Shown here: positions 22,642 to 34,215 of the stretch, piece by piece | Layout of the letters: every line of letters starts with the position of its first letter | How positions within the stretch are numbered: the stretch's first letter is position 1 | Assembly (NCBI GenBank): GCA_014529385.2 | Contig: CM043948.1 | Span: forward strand, 22,011,951 to 22,075,950 | Origin: Adiantum capillus-veneris | Lineage: Eukaryota > Streptophyta > Polypodiopsida > Polypodiales > Pteridaceae | Direction of reading: 5' to 3' | Length of the DNA: 64,000 nt | Program-made: the position numbers and the translations under genes | The notes under the pieces: generated by a model | Database searches by the model: none | The model's input: the letters and a program-made list of their open reading frames with translations, nothing else | What the model was told of the DNA's origin: nothing

Positions 22642-24070
22642 GCATATGTGGAGAAACAAGACTCAAATTACATGTTTAGCTGTGATAAATACTTATGAAA
22701 CAAAGAATATAATGTCTTGTGATATGTGGATATCATGGGAAAGTCACCAATCAAAGAGCTAGAAGAAACATTGTACACCAGTTCCAAAATGCTGATCCCC
22801 AGCTTTGGAGTGGCAAAAGTCGTGCTCAAGTTGAATACTAGAGGGTTCAAAGACACTTTATACATAATCGACTCCCATCACATCAAAGAGAGTCTAGTCC
22901 TAACAAAAATCTAGATAGACATCTTCTTTTGACAAAAATCAAAAGATTCAACAACACAACACCAAAATCCCCAAAAGCACCTCAAGTACATGTAAGAAAG
23001 AAAATACCAAACATCACAGAGAAAAGTAAATCTAAAGCAAACACTAAAGCAGATCAACCTTGCAAGTTGACTTTACCTTCAACAAACTTCCTACGCAACC
23101 TCTACATCAAAATCCAAACCATCGACAATGCAATGGAAACTTAATCAAAAGTTTATCAATCAAAGTTTCCATCGCAAAAAATTCTCCAGAAGAAGCAGAA
23201 GAGAATCAATGAATTGTTAGTATCCAAAGAGCACATCCAAGTCAAAGATCTAGGTTGGATACACCAATCCCAATGTCAATCTCAACAACCACAGGTAATA
23301 TGGTGGGTAGCATCACATGAGTCAATCATTGCTCAAGGCTACTTTCAAGGAAACACAAATGTTTGGGCCAAAAAGCCTAAGATTATAGCAGAAAAGTCCT
23401 ACAAAGATAAAGACAAGCTATCAACAAAAGAAAAACACCTCAACCAGAAAAAACAAAAACAACAGAAGGTAGAAGAAAAGACCTTCAAAGCAACAAGCAA
23501 TGTGACAAGTATGGGAACCGAAGCCAGATTTCTACCAAGCTACCTAACAAAGACAGGTGAAGCAGCATATGATTCCATTCAAGCTACTCGAAGTACAAGG
23601 ATTTTATGAAGGTAACACTCAAATATGTTTGCCAAAACCAGGAGCTCAACCTAGAACAATGAAGAGCAGACATGCAGCCCAAGGCTCTATCCAAAGGCAA
23701 GCAATTACAACCAAGAGCCAACAAAAGCCACTCATAATCAAGAATGATACAACCTCCAAATGGATACCACGTCTTCTACTACAAAAGCAAGGCTTTTACA
23801 ATGGTAATAGTCAGATATAAATACCAAAGCCAAATGTCCATCAAGTCAGTGAACTAAAGGGGAAAATGAAAAAGAGAATCAGATAGAGACAAAAAGAAAG
23901 GTGGGTTCCAAAATCACTAGTGGAGAATCAATCTCAAAGAACCCACACACCTCTACAACAGCTTCTCAATGGAGATAGAGTGGAGCCTCCAACAATCCCT
24001 ACTACAACTGTAGAGCCTGTTTCACAAAGCAAGATCAACATACGGCAAACAAATCAAGAGGAGTAGCTGA
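22642..24070 (+). pseudogene. Decayed ORF region with a repeated W-P-x-x-L-L-x-x-Q-G-F/Y motif
   Basis: ORF pieces 22726-22914, 22929-23144, 23214-23609 and 23557-23820 are Lys/Gln/Asn-rich. Three to four degenerate copies of a protein motif occur: IIAQGYFQGNTNVWAKKP (about 23325-23380), LLEVQGFYEGNTQICLPKP (about 23578-23635), KWIPRLLLQKQGFYNGNSQI (23758-23817) and RWVPKSLVENQ (about 23899-23930). I do not recognise a named family; a retroelement polyprotein linker is possible. Confidence 0.4.
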
Positions 24071-24658
24071 AGTATGCCAACTTACTAGACAAAATGGTGC
24101 CATCCAAAGAACAACATAATAAAAAAGGTGTTGGGTTTTCGACCTTGAACAAGTACGTCCAAGTTGCCATTAAAAATACATGACATAAAAGTCAAAGTCG
24201 GGCAGCTAAGCCACTAAATAAACAAGTTGTTAGTCTCAAAGCTTCAAGTAATATTCTCTAAGGTCTAAGAATTTTAGCTATTCTAAGTACTGCTCAAGCT
24301 AGAAGAGTTGAGCATATTTACATTGTGTTGCTCATGCTAGTATAGGTGAGTAGAAGAGTCAAAGTCTATGTATTTAAATCTGGTGAAGTGAAGGAGGAAG
24401 TCCAAAAGACACTCAAACACTAAGCACAGTGAGGTATAAGTGGAGATGCTTCTACATCAAAAAACCTTCTTGGAAACATGAAAGCTATTGAGACGTCCTT
24501 TGATGTCTGTCACATGTGCCACATTTTGTTCCTTGAAGCAACCATCAACTCCATCTTTCACACTCCATGCTTTTCTTTGAAAAATTTCTCATATGCATAT
24601 AGAGTGTCCCATAATTGACACTTGCATTAGGCACTCTTCCTTTCTTTATCCCAAGCAC

Positions 24659-24928
24659 TCACCTTGCATAAACAAGTACTTCAATGCTCAATTCCACCAT
24701 AAGAGTGTATACCAAAGACATTGTTTTCCCACGAGGTTTTTTCCCTTTGATCATCCAGGTTTTAGACCCTAATCTTGCAACACTCATCACTATCTTCTCT
24801 TGTATATATTCATCTACATCAACAATAAAGAGTATACTACCCATATCAATTGTCAAGGAATCGTAGCAACAACTGCAGGTCTTTGCATGTTTGTCAAGAG
24901 CAACTCCTCTCTTAAAGGACAACAACAC
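24659..24928 (-). other. Unassigned 89-codon ORF
   Basis: An open frame with VARLGSKTWMIKGKKPRGK and a Cys-rich start. No family is recognised. It may be chance or a retroelement remnant. No promoter or partner gene is seen nearby. Confidence 0.2.
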
Positions 24929-25109
24929 AAATACAACAAAAATGGCAAGTCAAAGACATGTGTATAGAGACAAATGCCAAGCAATGACAAATTCAGTAAG
25001 AGAGCTCTCAACAACAATCATAAGGAACTCACAAAGTGCTTCAAAATTGGTGAAATATTATAGAAGACTTGCATTATTTATTTATTTTTATAACTTTTTG
25101 GATTTTTAA

Positions 25110-25975
25110 GTGCACGTTTTGTACATTTGAAGGTCAAAAATGCTTTTTTGATCGTAAAACAGGTTTGGGGGCCTTTTAAGGAGTAAAAATATGAGTTTTG
25201 ATCTTTTACTTTATTTTTTTAAATTTTTAATGTATTTTCAAATCCAGGCCAAAAAGTGAGGAGAAGGAGGTCAAAGTGGTCCCCCCCTGCCCTTCAATCC
25301 CTTTCCCCTAGCAAACTCCCTTACCTTCCCACTAGGTAAGAGGCCATCAAGAGGTGAAAGTCTACTTTGTCCCCCTATGTTTTTGAGGGTATAGAGTGTG
25401 GCCACCACCCTCTTCCTATTGGTTGGACTCTAATGGACTCTAATTAACCTTAATCCCAAATGGCCCCTAGAGGGTTCCTATTTTTCTTAATGACTATGAG
25501 GCGAGGGTACTGAACTCCATCCTCTCCTCCCAACCTCTTGAAAATAACTAGGCAACCCCCAAACCAAGTTTAGACTTGGCCCATGGCCTCTAGGCCCTTG
25601 GCCTGACAATCCATCTTGGCACTACCCTATATTTTGAGTACCATCTCTTGTTCACCGCATCACTCCCATGGGTGATTTAATGTTGCCATAGTATGGTTAT
25701 GATGTTTGTAAACACACTTAGGACTATCGGGTGTTTAATCCCTCTTTTAAGATGTTTCTCCCTTGGTTTTTATATATGTCCAACTTACTCTAGGACTATT
25801 AACCTTTGTACTTTTCACACTTAGTAATATCAATGACATCTTCTTTGTTGTATGGTTATGAAGTTTGCTTGCCTTGTGTCGTGTGCTTCTTCCTACCACC
25901 CTACTTTGACAATTACTGACTCCCTGGAAGTCATGGATAATTGTGTGCATTCCTACTGCACTGACATTTGCAATC
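25110..25975. other. Unassigned DNA
   Basis: AT-rich then pyrimidine-rich sequence with no recognisable gene. Confidence 0.45.
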
Positions 25976-27350
25976 AACCTCCTGATACCTCTATGGAGAG
26001 ATAGCGTGCTATTGAAGTATTGTTATACATAGTGGATCCATGCATTGAGAACCACAATGCTTAGAGGCTTGAACAATTGTTTGATGAGGAGGAACTCAAA
26101 TGGGTAGTGAGAAAACTCCCAAATGACAAAACTCCAGGCTTGTGTGGTCTTACAAAGGAGTTTGTTTAGTCTTGCAAAGGAGTTTTTTTAGTCTTGCAAA
26201 GGAGTTTGTTCTGGAATTTTGGAATGACTTGGCAGGACTCATGTGTAAACTCTATATGGGGTTCTCAGTGCATGGACCCTGTCTTAAAGTAAGGACAATT
26301 GAACTAATCCCTAAGTATCTCTTCTCACACATGTTGGCTCCATGGAGATGAATTACCATGATAAAGATCCTATATAAGACATTGGCCAAAAGTATTGTTA
26401 ATATATATAGGATCCTATATAATTAAGACATGTTGGCAGGTTCACTAATGCTATACCTATAGCTAGATATGTCATACAAGGTTGTCAACTCGGCCCTCTG
26501 CTTTTTGATATGGCCACAGACTCTTTGCTATGCATCTTGCAAGCCAAAGCACATATGGCTTATTTGGGAATGTTTTCTCTGGCAGCTAGTCTGAATTTGA
26601 ATTGGGAGAAATCTCAACTTATTGACATCTCTACTAAGAATTTCCATCATCTCTTTTGGAGAAGGGAGCACCTATCTAAAGGTCAAATAATTTGACATTT
26701 GGGATACCCTCTTGGGGTGCAAGTAAGCCATTCACAAAAGGCTCAATGGGTACTAGAAAGGGCGCAAAGCAAGATAGCATCATGGAACTATAAAGAGTAA
26801 TTTATATATGTTAGACTAAGGATAACACAAGCTATATTTATCCCTTACATGCTATTTTTTATGCCACTATTGCACTTGTCAAATGGCTGGCTAGGAGGCA
26901 CATTCAAATACCCATACAATTAGCAGACTGGGGGTGTTGAACCTACACATCCCAGTGTGCACGCAAGGAGAACTACTCTATTGAAAGATATGTTGGCCAA
27001 GGACACATTGTCGGCCCAATCACTATGGCAATAAGTTAACAAAGCATTGGTGTATTATAATGGTGCATAATTAAACTTACCCAACTAGGACAGTCCATAC
27101 TGGAGCTGGACAACTCATTCAAGCACAAGGTATTTCTATGGAAAGTTGTGGCAAGGGCCTTATCTAGAGTTGAACTATTACACTATAAAGGTATGGTGCA
27201 GCAAACACTCGTTGTCGTTGATGTAGCAAACTTAAAACTATTAATAGCCTTTTATGGAATTGTAAGTTGTCTGATTAATTTGGAAATGAGCCACATATGC
27301 TTTATGAAAAGCCTCGATCAATGTGTAAAATTGAACCAAATATAGTGTCA
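25976..27350 (+). pseudogene. LINE (L1-type) reverse transcriptase remnant
   Basis: Three pieces of a non-LTR reverse transcriptase in order. The first is RLEQLFDEEELKW..LPNDKTPGLCGLTKEFV (about 26060-26170), equivalent to the L1 block KSPGxDGxTxEF. The second is WNDLAGLMCKLYMGFS..ELIPKYL (26220-26320). The third is the thumb LNWEKSQLIDIS..LGYPLGVQVSHSQKA (26590-26760). Near 27130-27200 FLWKVVARALSRVELL resembles the start of the zf-RVT domain. The YADD block is missing and many stops are present, so this is a dead copy. In 26150-26210 a phrase meaning SCKGVF is duplicated. Confidence 0.75.
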
Positions 27351-27355
27351 CCTTT

Positions 27356-27775
27356 GGTATCTTTATCTAGACTTGTTGTTCTGTCTGAAGTCCTTTAGAA
27401 TATGGAACTATGAGGAATATTTTTGTGGTATTGGAGCATGCATCTTACTATGAGTCCACCTTTCCCTAGGACATTATTACAGCAAGAATGTAAGAGAATG
27501 TCCTAGCAATTGGTAGAAAGAGGGAGAACTCTGGAGTCCTCAAGATTATCCACCATCTTTGAATTTGGTATCTTTATCTAGACTTGTTGTTCTGTCTGAA
27601 GTCCTTTAGAGTATGGAACTATGACGAATATTTTTGTGGTATTGGAGCATGCATCTTAATATGAGTCCACCTTTCCCTAGGACATTATTACAGCAAGAAT
27701 GTAAGAGAATGTCCTAGCAATTGGTAGAAAGAGGGAGAACTCTGGAGTCCTCAAGATTATCCACCATCTTCGAAT
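27356..27775. repeat. 210-bp tandem duplication
   Basis: Two adjacent copies (27356-27565 and 27566-27775) begin GGTATCTTTATCTAGACTTG and differ at only a few bases. It lies just downstream of the LINE remnant. Confidence 0.93.
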
Positions 27776-27810
27776 GTAATATAATAGAAAAAGTCTAGAA
27801 AAGAAGGAAG

Positions 27811-27814
<4 letters not shown>

Positions 27815-27894
<80 letters not shown>
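27815..27894. repeat. (GA)n microsatellite
   Basis: 80 bases of GA. Confidence 0.98.
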
Positions 27895-27898
<4 letters not shown>

Positions 27899-28860
27899 AG
27901 CATTTTGAAGGGAATTTAGGAAGCTGATTGGTGACTATTGTCAGCTTGATCTGATCGTCATAAAAGTAGAGCTTAATCTAATTGATGACCAAACTCGCTC
28001 TGTTGCAGACAAGCGATGGATTACACAGTAGATCGATCGTGAAATATTATACACTCGTAAAGCCGTGACAATGACATAGTGTTCACCATCGTGTCCTTAG
28101 AGCTGGGTTGCAACATGGGTTAGTAGTAGGGTGAGTGCTTACTAAATAGATGCATGTCCATGTTTTCATAGACAGACATAGAAGACAACCCTATTAGCAC
28201 TTTGAAAAAGGACGGGAATGTATAAGCTATCTTTTAGGTACTGAAAGGCTCTTTGAAAGAGAGGCTTGTCATTTCCAATCAAATATGTGGCATAATCTGC
28301 TTGAAAATAGAAACTTCAATCCTTTTCATCTACTACTATGGGTGCAACCTTGTGCAATGCTTTAGCTCTCTTGCCCGCACTAACCCATGGTGCGACCCGG
28401 CTCTTATAACGCAAAGAAATAACTTGTCCCCTAGCCGATGTTCAGGAAAAATGTTTTTCAGCTAACAATCTGCCGCTTTGAAATTCAAAAACGCCGGTTG
28501 AGAGGAAAATTTTTCCTCAAGTTGGCTTTAATTTTCAAAAGTTCCCCTTGGAAAATCGATAAAAAGGAGTTGTGTGTGGTTCCCTCGCTACTCGGATGGG
28601 GCCAGGGGTCGAGGTACACGATGCTTTCCTTGACGTGACGTAGAAACTGATGATCTTGTCGCTTTGAGAGCACAGATTATAGCTGCAACTGAGAGTAATA
28701 CTAGATCATATAATAATAAACACAGAGATGTGTGCCCCCACCTAGCTAACGTCAAAGCCGAGGAGTGCGGTTGTTCGACAGGCAGCGAAATCCTAAGAAT
28801 GTTCTACACTTGATATCGCATTCGCCTTGATTTTCCCGGCCGCATGAAATAAATCTGTGC
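27895..28860. other. Upstream region of the BURP gene
   Basis: About 1 kb without a recognisable gene. It is less repetitive than its surroundings and probably includes the gene's promoter and regulatory sites; I cannot name specific elements apart from the TATA box. Confidence 0.4.
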
Positions 28861-28874
28861 ATCTTTGTTGGGCA

Positions 28875-28883
28875 TATATATAG
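28875..28883 (+). promoter_or_regulatory. TATA box of the BURP gene
   Basis: TATATATAG lies about 52 bases before the first ATG, giving a short leader of roughly 20-30 bases if transcription starts about 30 bases downstream. The spacing is inferred. Confidence 0.7.
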
Positions 28884-28934
28884 TAAAGCCACTTTTGCAG
28901 TCTCGCATCCTGATCACAGCCTTATAATTACGAG

Positions 28935-30026
28935 ATGATGATGAATATTATTGCTGGGCGCAGTGCGGTTTTTGGGCTGACTCTACTTATACTCACTGCT
29001 GCTGCTGCTTCATTATTCGGATCCAGGCATGCACAGGGTGGCGGAGTTGACAAGGAAGCAGAGGGAGCATGGGCAGCTGCATTCCCACATCTTCCCATCC
29101 CCGCCAGTGTCTTGCTAGAAGAATCGCCATTAACTTCTGCAGAAGCACAGTCGTGGGCCCAGAAACTATCTGTTAACTATTATGGCGCCTCACGGGGTGC
29201 TGATCTCTGCACTCAAGGCCGGCTGCTGTGTTCTAGGGAGCTCAGGCTTTCCTTTGACGTCCCCAAGACGCTCGACTTTGATGCATTCTACTTCTGTGAT
29301 CCTCCCTACATGGCTGCCCGGTATGTAGAGCCTGGCCATTTCTTCCGCCTTCATCAGATGTTCGTGGGTGCTTCCATGGCGTTTCCCAACCTCAATCACC
29401 CCGTCCCGTCTCACCCTTACCTCCCTCACGTGATCGCGCAACGCCTTTCTCTCACACCGCAGGCTCTTCCCCAGCTGCTCGCCACCTTTGGTATCCCCAA
29501 AGCAACGCCAATGGCATTTGCTATGCTTGACACTATAACCCGATGTAACAGCGCGCCCTCGGACTCCGACAATTCTTCAGTGGCCTGTGTCACCTCCATC
29601 GAGGAGATGGTTCAATTTGTGAAGAGCACTCTGGGTGACTCCGTTGCCTTCTTGGAATCCGATGCGAGCCCCAACCTCCTGACAGGCGACAGCAGCAGTA
29701 CCACCATTAATATCACCATCTCCTCCTTGGAGGAGCGTACCAAGCTACAAGAGTCCAACGTCGTGTGTCACAAGCGGATGTTTCCCTCCATGGTGCGTGT
29801 ATGCCACGAGCTACAATCCACGAAGGTGTACATGGCGGAGATGAAATTCATGGAGCAGGGTGAGTACTACGTCCCCAATAGTATAGATGCAGTGGCGATT
29901 TGTCACTTCGATACAAGCAAGTGGGATCCAAATCATCCTTCCTTCTTGATTCTCAGGATGTCACCTGGGGAAGGCGAGGTGTGCCACTGGGTGCGAGCTG
30001 ACGAGCATGTCTGGGTGCATGCATAA
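28935..30026 (+). CDS. BURP-domain protein, secreted, PG1-beta-like
   Basis: Intact intron-less 363-codon gene, the only host-like gene here. Three ATGs in a row start it; the first is chosen. Residues about 1-34 form a hydrophobic secretion signal (VFGLTLLILTAAAASLF). The BURP domain fills the C-terminal half. FF at about 135 is followed by FPNL and YLPHVIAQRL, then C..SIEEMVQF (about 225) and four CH pairs at 278, 290, 323 and 350 with spacings 10, 31 and 25. The family pattern is CH-X10-CH-X25..27-CH-X25..26-CH, so the second gap is longer. BURP proteins are plant cell-wall or apoplast proteins, such as the polygalacturonase beta subunit and RD22. The subfamily is inferred. Confidence 0.92.
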   Translation: MMMNIIAGRSAVFGLTLLILTAAAASLFGSRHAQGGGVDKEAEGAWAAAFPHLPIPASVLLEESPLTSAEAQSWAQKLSVNYYGASRGADLCTQGRLLCSRELRLSFDVPKTLDFDAFYFCDPPYMAARYVEPGHFFRLHQMFVGASMAFPNLNHPVPSHPYLPHVIAQRLSLTPQALPQLLATFGIPKATPMAFAMLDTITRCNSAPSDSDNSSVACVTSIEEMVQFVKSTLGDSVAFLESDASPNLLTGDSSSTTINITISSLEERTKLQESNVVCHKRMFPSMVRVCHELQSTKVYMAEMKFMEQGEYYVPNSIDAVAICHFDTSKWDPNHPSFLILRMSPGEGEVCHWVRADEHVWVHA

Positions 30027-30053
30027 TTAAATTGAAATTCACCATCTAATTAG

Positions 30054-30059
30054 AATAAA
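30054..30059 (+). terminator. Polyadenylation signal of the BURP gene
   Basis: AATAAA 28 bases after the stop codon. Confidence 0.7.
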
Positions 30060-30179
30060 TATGTATTTTGGGCTTCAGTATTACAAAGTTAAGCTATAAA
30101 ACAGATGTATGGAAAGGCACATGTATACGTATTAACTACAGTTTGACTAATTAAAGCCTCCGGTTGGGCATTTGTGCTG

Positions 30180-30181
<2 letters not shown>

Positions 30182-30216
<35 letters not shown>
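30182..30216. repeat. (CT)n microsatellite
   Basis: 35 bases of CT, just downstream of the BURP gene. Confidence 0.97.
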
Positions 30217-30220
<4 letters not shown>

Positions 30221-30237
30221 CTACTTTTTACATTATA

Positions 30238-30720
30238 TTACATGTGGAGGTGCTCTATGATTCTCGAAACCCTTGAGTTCTCCTTGTCATCTTCTAACAT
30301 CCTCTTTTCAGTGATATCCCATGACACGCCTGACCTTATATAGCAAGTGGTTTTCTCAAACACGAGGAGCTTTCTCGTGGTCCATGTGAAAAATAGATAA
30401 CCAAATTTTGAATGAAGTGAAGAAGAACAACATGAAGTTCTTGAAAACCCCAAGTACTTACAGATCTTAATATCCCGTGCTTCACACCATATTGCAATGT
30501 TCATACATAACCTATCCCCACCATTGGTCAATCGTACCCACACTTCCAACATAGATGTTTCAGTGTTTCATGTTTGGTACATCTCGAACATAATGCATTT
30601 GGCATCCCCTTACAGCTAAGCAACTCCGGTGTCGGTAATGCCCCAGCCACTATTCTCCATAGAAACATTGTGCTTGAAGGAGCAGTGTAGTACCTAGATA
30701 GAGTGTAGTTTGTCTAGCCT
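30238..30720 (-). pseudogene. LINE zf-RVT C-terminal remnant
   Basis: On the minus strand, TMFLWRIVAGALPTPELLSCKGMPNALCSRC (about 30580-30680) is followed by ETLKHLCWKCGYD (about 30540-30575). This is the Cys/His pattern of the zinc-binding domain at the end of plant LINE reverse transcriptases (FxWR..L.T...L......C..C...E...HL.W.C). The rest of the element is not found on this strand. Together with the LINE piece at 26-27 kb it flanks the BURP gene, in opposite orientation. Confidence 0.65.
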
Positions 30721-31300
30721 CCACTTTTGATTCTCAGCAACATCCACATTCTGGAGCATTACATGTATCCTTGCATCTATTAAGGGAAAGGCATAGAAAG
30801 ATGGCCTACTTGGGCAAGTGTACTAATTAGTTGCACTAAAGAAGGCAATGCCCAGTCTTACAAGTTTTTGTTATGAGACACATACAAATCATGCACATGA
30901 ACATATAGTAGATGCCATAAAAAAACTTAAACCATAACCAATTTTGAATAGTCTTCTAGCAATCGAGAAGCCAATTATATTTTTTTGTGCATCGAGATTC
31001 GTCCTTTGGTATGAATTCCTATGAAGGCCTCTTTATATAGAGTTAATGCTTGCTTACCAAGAACATGTGCTAGAGGTGTTTTGAAAGTATGATTCATGAC
31101 CCTGCAAGCCCAAACCGATTTGGAACAAGTTAGTTTCCATGAAGCAATAAGTATTTGACCAGTGTGAGATGCCAGGGCATGAACCCAGTCCCCCCCAAGA
31201 CCTAAACCCAAAGCTCTATACTATAGATAACACAATGTGAATTGCCCCTAGACATGCACCCAAGATAAGCATGCTATGCATATAGCTAACACCCCCTCTT
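30721..31300. other. Unassigned DNA
   Basis: No gene recognised. The ORF 30975-31211 on the minus strand has no support. Confidence 0.4.
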
Positions 31301-31354
31301 AGATCTAGGATGTCCCAATCCACAAAATTGAACTACATGAGAAGTATTCTCCTT

Positions 31355-31420
31355 TTTCATCCAAGAAGTCTCCCCCTCTATCATCCAAGAAGTCGCCCCC
31401 TCTGTCATCCAGGAAGTATC
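31355..31420. repeat. 24-bp tandem repeat
   Basis: About 2.7 copies of TCATCCAAGAAGTCTCCCCCTCTA-like sequence, encoding SWM-x-E-G-x-T units on the minus strand. Confidence 0.8.
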
Positions 31421-32786
31421 TCCTGCATGTCTGAATCGTCTCATATCCACCACCAACTGAAGAGCCTTCATGACGCAGTAGGGCCAGCCTACTTACATGG
31501 TGTGATTCTCCAGCAATCTAAAATCCAACAACCTCCAAGGTCACTTGTTGTGTAAAAAGCATCTCGATCACATAGTGATCCACATGGTTTTCTTGATTCT
31601 ATAACGCACCATGTCCATGAGTTTTAGCGGGCTCACTTACAACCCCTACATCTCCATGAGTTTTCTCAGACTGACTGACAACCTATGTCTTTTTGTGACT
31701 TTTGTGGGGTTGACTCACAACTCAAGCCTCTAGTCCCAGGTCTCCATGTAGAGTCCCTTGCATCTATCCATACAAACCCATGTGCTACAGCTCCATCAAC
31801 TGGCAATACATCCAATGCCACTTCTCCTTGCCATAAGAACCACCTCTGTAGCCTTCAAGATATGTTTGCCTTGGCTCTTTCTTGGGGAACTTTTGCTCCA
31901 TAGTATCCTTAGCATCCTCCTATTGGGTACTACTACCTTTCCCCTACTTCTTTCTCGACCTCCGACGCTCCTATCCCACTAATGCCTCCAAACCCCCTTT
32001 GTATCTCCCAAAACATGTCCTCCTGATCCAAGATCACGGAAACAATCTCCTCCCATGTAAGATTTGTCATCCTCCCTGAAGTGAGCAACACTAAGTAGAA
32101 TCCACTATAAGTGTCACGAAGATTTCATAGGAGATCCACTGTGATATCTTCAGAGACAATATGCTTCCTCGTCGACAGCGCCTCCTACTACAATTCTTGA
32201 ATCTTGTTGATGTAGTCCCCCATCATCAAAAATTGGGATGGCTTGAGCATCCACATCTGAACCTCCAATACCGGCCTCTTTCATCAGTGTCATTTGATTG
32301 TACAATGAGACCAATTGAAGCCAAATCTGGATTGTGCAATGAGATCAATTAAAGCCAAATCTCATGTGCCAAACTCAATGTGTCTATGTGTTTGATCAAC
32401 GTCGAGGTACAACGAAGAAAAATGAATGACCGGATGCATGCATTTGAAACCGTTAATCTTGTATGTTGATTTCTTCTTGTGTGGATGTCCTGCTTGGACC
32501 CATGGAAGTCATATGCCTCTACACATGAAGTATGAGGAATTGGAATAGACCCCGGAATAGACACCATGACATTGTCATAAAGATCATGTATTGCAAGCAC
32601 CGACTCCATCAATGCTCTCCTAATTTTGTAGTCTCCCTAGCCTTCAAGTTTTTAATCCATTGGGAATTGATGTAGAATTGGAATCTTCCTGGACATCCAC
32701 TCTTCAATAAATGTTTCATTCTTGATTTTTGATTGAACTCACTGCTCACTTGCCCTTTGACTTCATTTCAACTTAGACCTCATCCA

Positions 32787-32962
32787 TGTTGACTTTACTC
32801 TCATCTTTCGTTTTGACCACAAAGAAGTGACACAACCCTCATGAGCTAAGTGCCAAAAATGCAACCACAATTGATGTTGACTTTACTCTCATGTTTCGTT
32901 TTGACCACAAAGAAGTGACACAACCCTCAAGAGCTAAGTGCCAAAAACGCAACCACAATTGA
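32787..32962. repeat. 88-bp tandem duplication
   Basis: Copies 32787-32874 and 32875-32962 both start TGTTGACTTTACTCTCAT and end AACCACAATTGA, with about three differences. Confidence 0.92.
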
Positions 32963-33111
32963 CGTAGTAAGAAAGTTGTCACTAGAAATCTCGTTCTCTT
33001 CTTGGTTGAAAACGTAGGTTTCATTCCCCTTGATTCCAAAATTGCTACTTCAAGTCTAGTTAGTGCCTAAAACATAGCCCGATCCCATTGCTACGCAAAG
33101 ATCACTTATCC

Positions 33112-33320
33112 ACTACAAGAGATCAATTGATTACCGATGCCAAATTATCAACATCGTTGGTGGTGCCAGTATATGCATTGATAAATTTAGAGGGAGTCTC
33201 AAATTGAACGAAAATTAGATTTTTAAACTACTAGTGCTTGTATCAATGCTTATACCAATGTTGATATTGATGCATAAATTGTCGCTCTTACCGATGCAAA
33301 TAAAAACACCCTACTATATA
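33112..33320 (+). mobile_element. Possible end of a CACTA transposon
   Basis: CACTACAAGAGATCAATTGA at 33115 looks like a CACTA-family end. ACCGATGC-type motifs recur within the next 180 bases (about 33135, 33165 and 33288), like subterminal repeats. No opposite end was found, so this is tentative. Confidence 0.35.
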
Positions 33321-33559
33321 AAACAAAATTCGTAGCCTCATTTTCGCATTTTTCTTTGACTTCACACAACCTTCTATTGACACTCACACACGCTCTTGGA
33401 GAAGAAAGGTATGCGGTTTTTTGGATTTATGTTAGAGATTATGTGTGTTTGTGTGTGTGCGTAACAAAGTGTGTGTTTGTTGTTAACTTGTTTTTTTCAA
33501 GTTTTGCTTCAACCTTGATAAATTTTTGTGCTCTCACATTGTTCAAATGAGAGTTCTCT

Positions 33560-33670
33560 TTCTTTTGTTTTATGTATGCATACACACACACACATAATCA
33601 CACACACATTCATATTCACACAGACATACACATGAATACACAAATAATACGGACACGCACACACATATTT
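33560..33670. repeat. (CA)-rich imperfect microsatellite
   Basis: Interrupted runs of ACACAC with AT-rich breaks. Confidence 0.85.
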
Positions 33671-33719
33671 ATACATAAAATGATGTAATTAATAAAAAAA
33701 TTAAATTGGGTTTTTCATT

Positions 33720-33912
33720 TACTAATTTTGACATAAACGTTTACTTAAACAAAGTAATTCAAACTTGTTTAACATCAATGTATAGTTAAACAAACAAAAA
33801 CTATTAACGTTTACATAAACAAAGTAATTTTGACATAAACGTTGACGTAAACAAAGTAATTCAAACTTGTTTAACATCAGTGTATAGTTAAACAAATAAA
33901 AACTATTGATCT
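33720..33912. repeat. About 102-bp tandem repeat
   Basis: The block ACATAAACGTTTACTTAAACAAAGTAATT.. at about 33731 recurs at about 33833, through the ..GTATAGTTAAACAAA.. end. Confidence 0.85.
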
Positions 33913-34004
33913 TCTTATGTTTGGATTAATTTATGGTTTTGGTTGCTTAAAGCTATCTATTCTAGACAGTTTTCTTAAAGCAAACTTCTCTACACACTCT
34001 ACTT

Positions 34005-34215
34005 AAAGCAAGCCATAAGGACACTTAAGGTTGACCATGTAAATCTGTTTAGGGTTGGTTGCTTCAAACCGGCTTAGGACCACATTGGTTTGACCGTTCT
34101 AGTATGCTTAGGAGTAGCCACTTAGTGTTAACGGCTTATGGTTTGGTCGCTAAGAGTTGGCAGTATAAAGCTGCTTAAGTTGGCCACTCTAAATCATCTT
34201 AGGGTCGCGTTGTAG
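34005..34215. repeat. Degenerate minisatellite
   Basis: Units of about 30 bases resembling GCTTAGGGTTGGCCACTCTAAAT recur six or seven times with much divergence. Confidence 0.6.

Larger units (their letters stand above)
31300..33060 (-). pseudogene. Ty1/copia-type gag remnant
   Basis: Minus-strand pieces such as NACIRSFIFLRCTSTLIKHI DTLSLAHEIW (about 32345-32450) resemble the copia Gag stretch where a residue set like L..I..I.T..E.W is expected. Further left, degenerate frames include a 24-bp repeat encoding SWMxEGxT (about 31340-31415). Many stops are present. The copia assignment rests on pattern only and no zinc knuckle was found. Confidence 0.45.
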
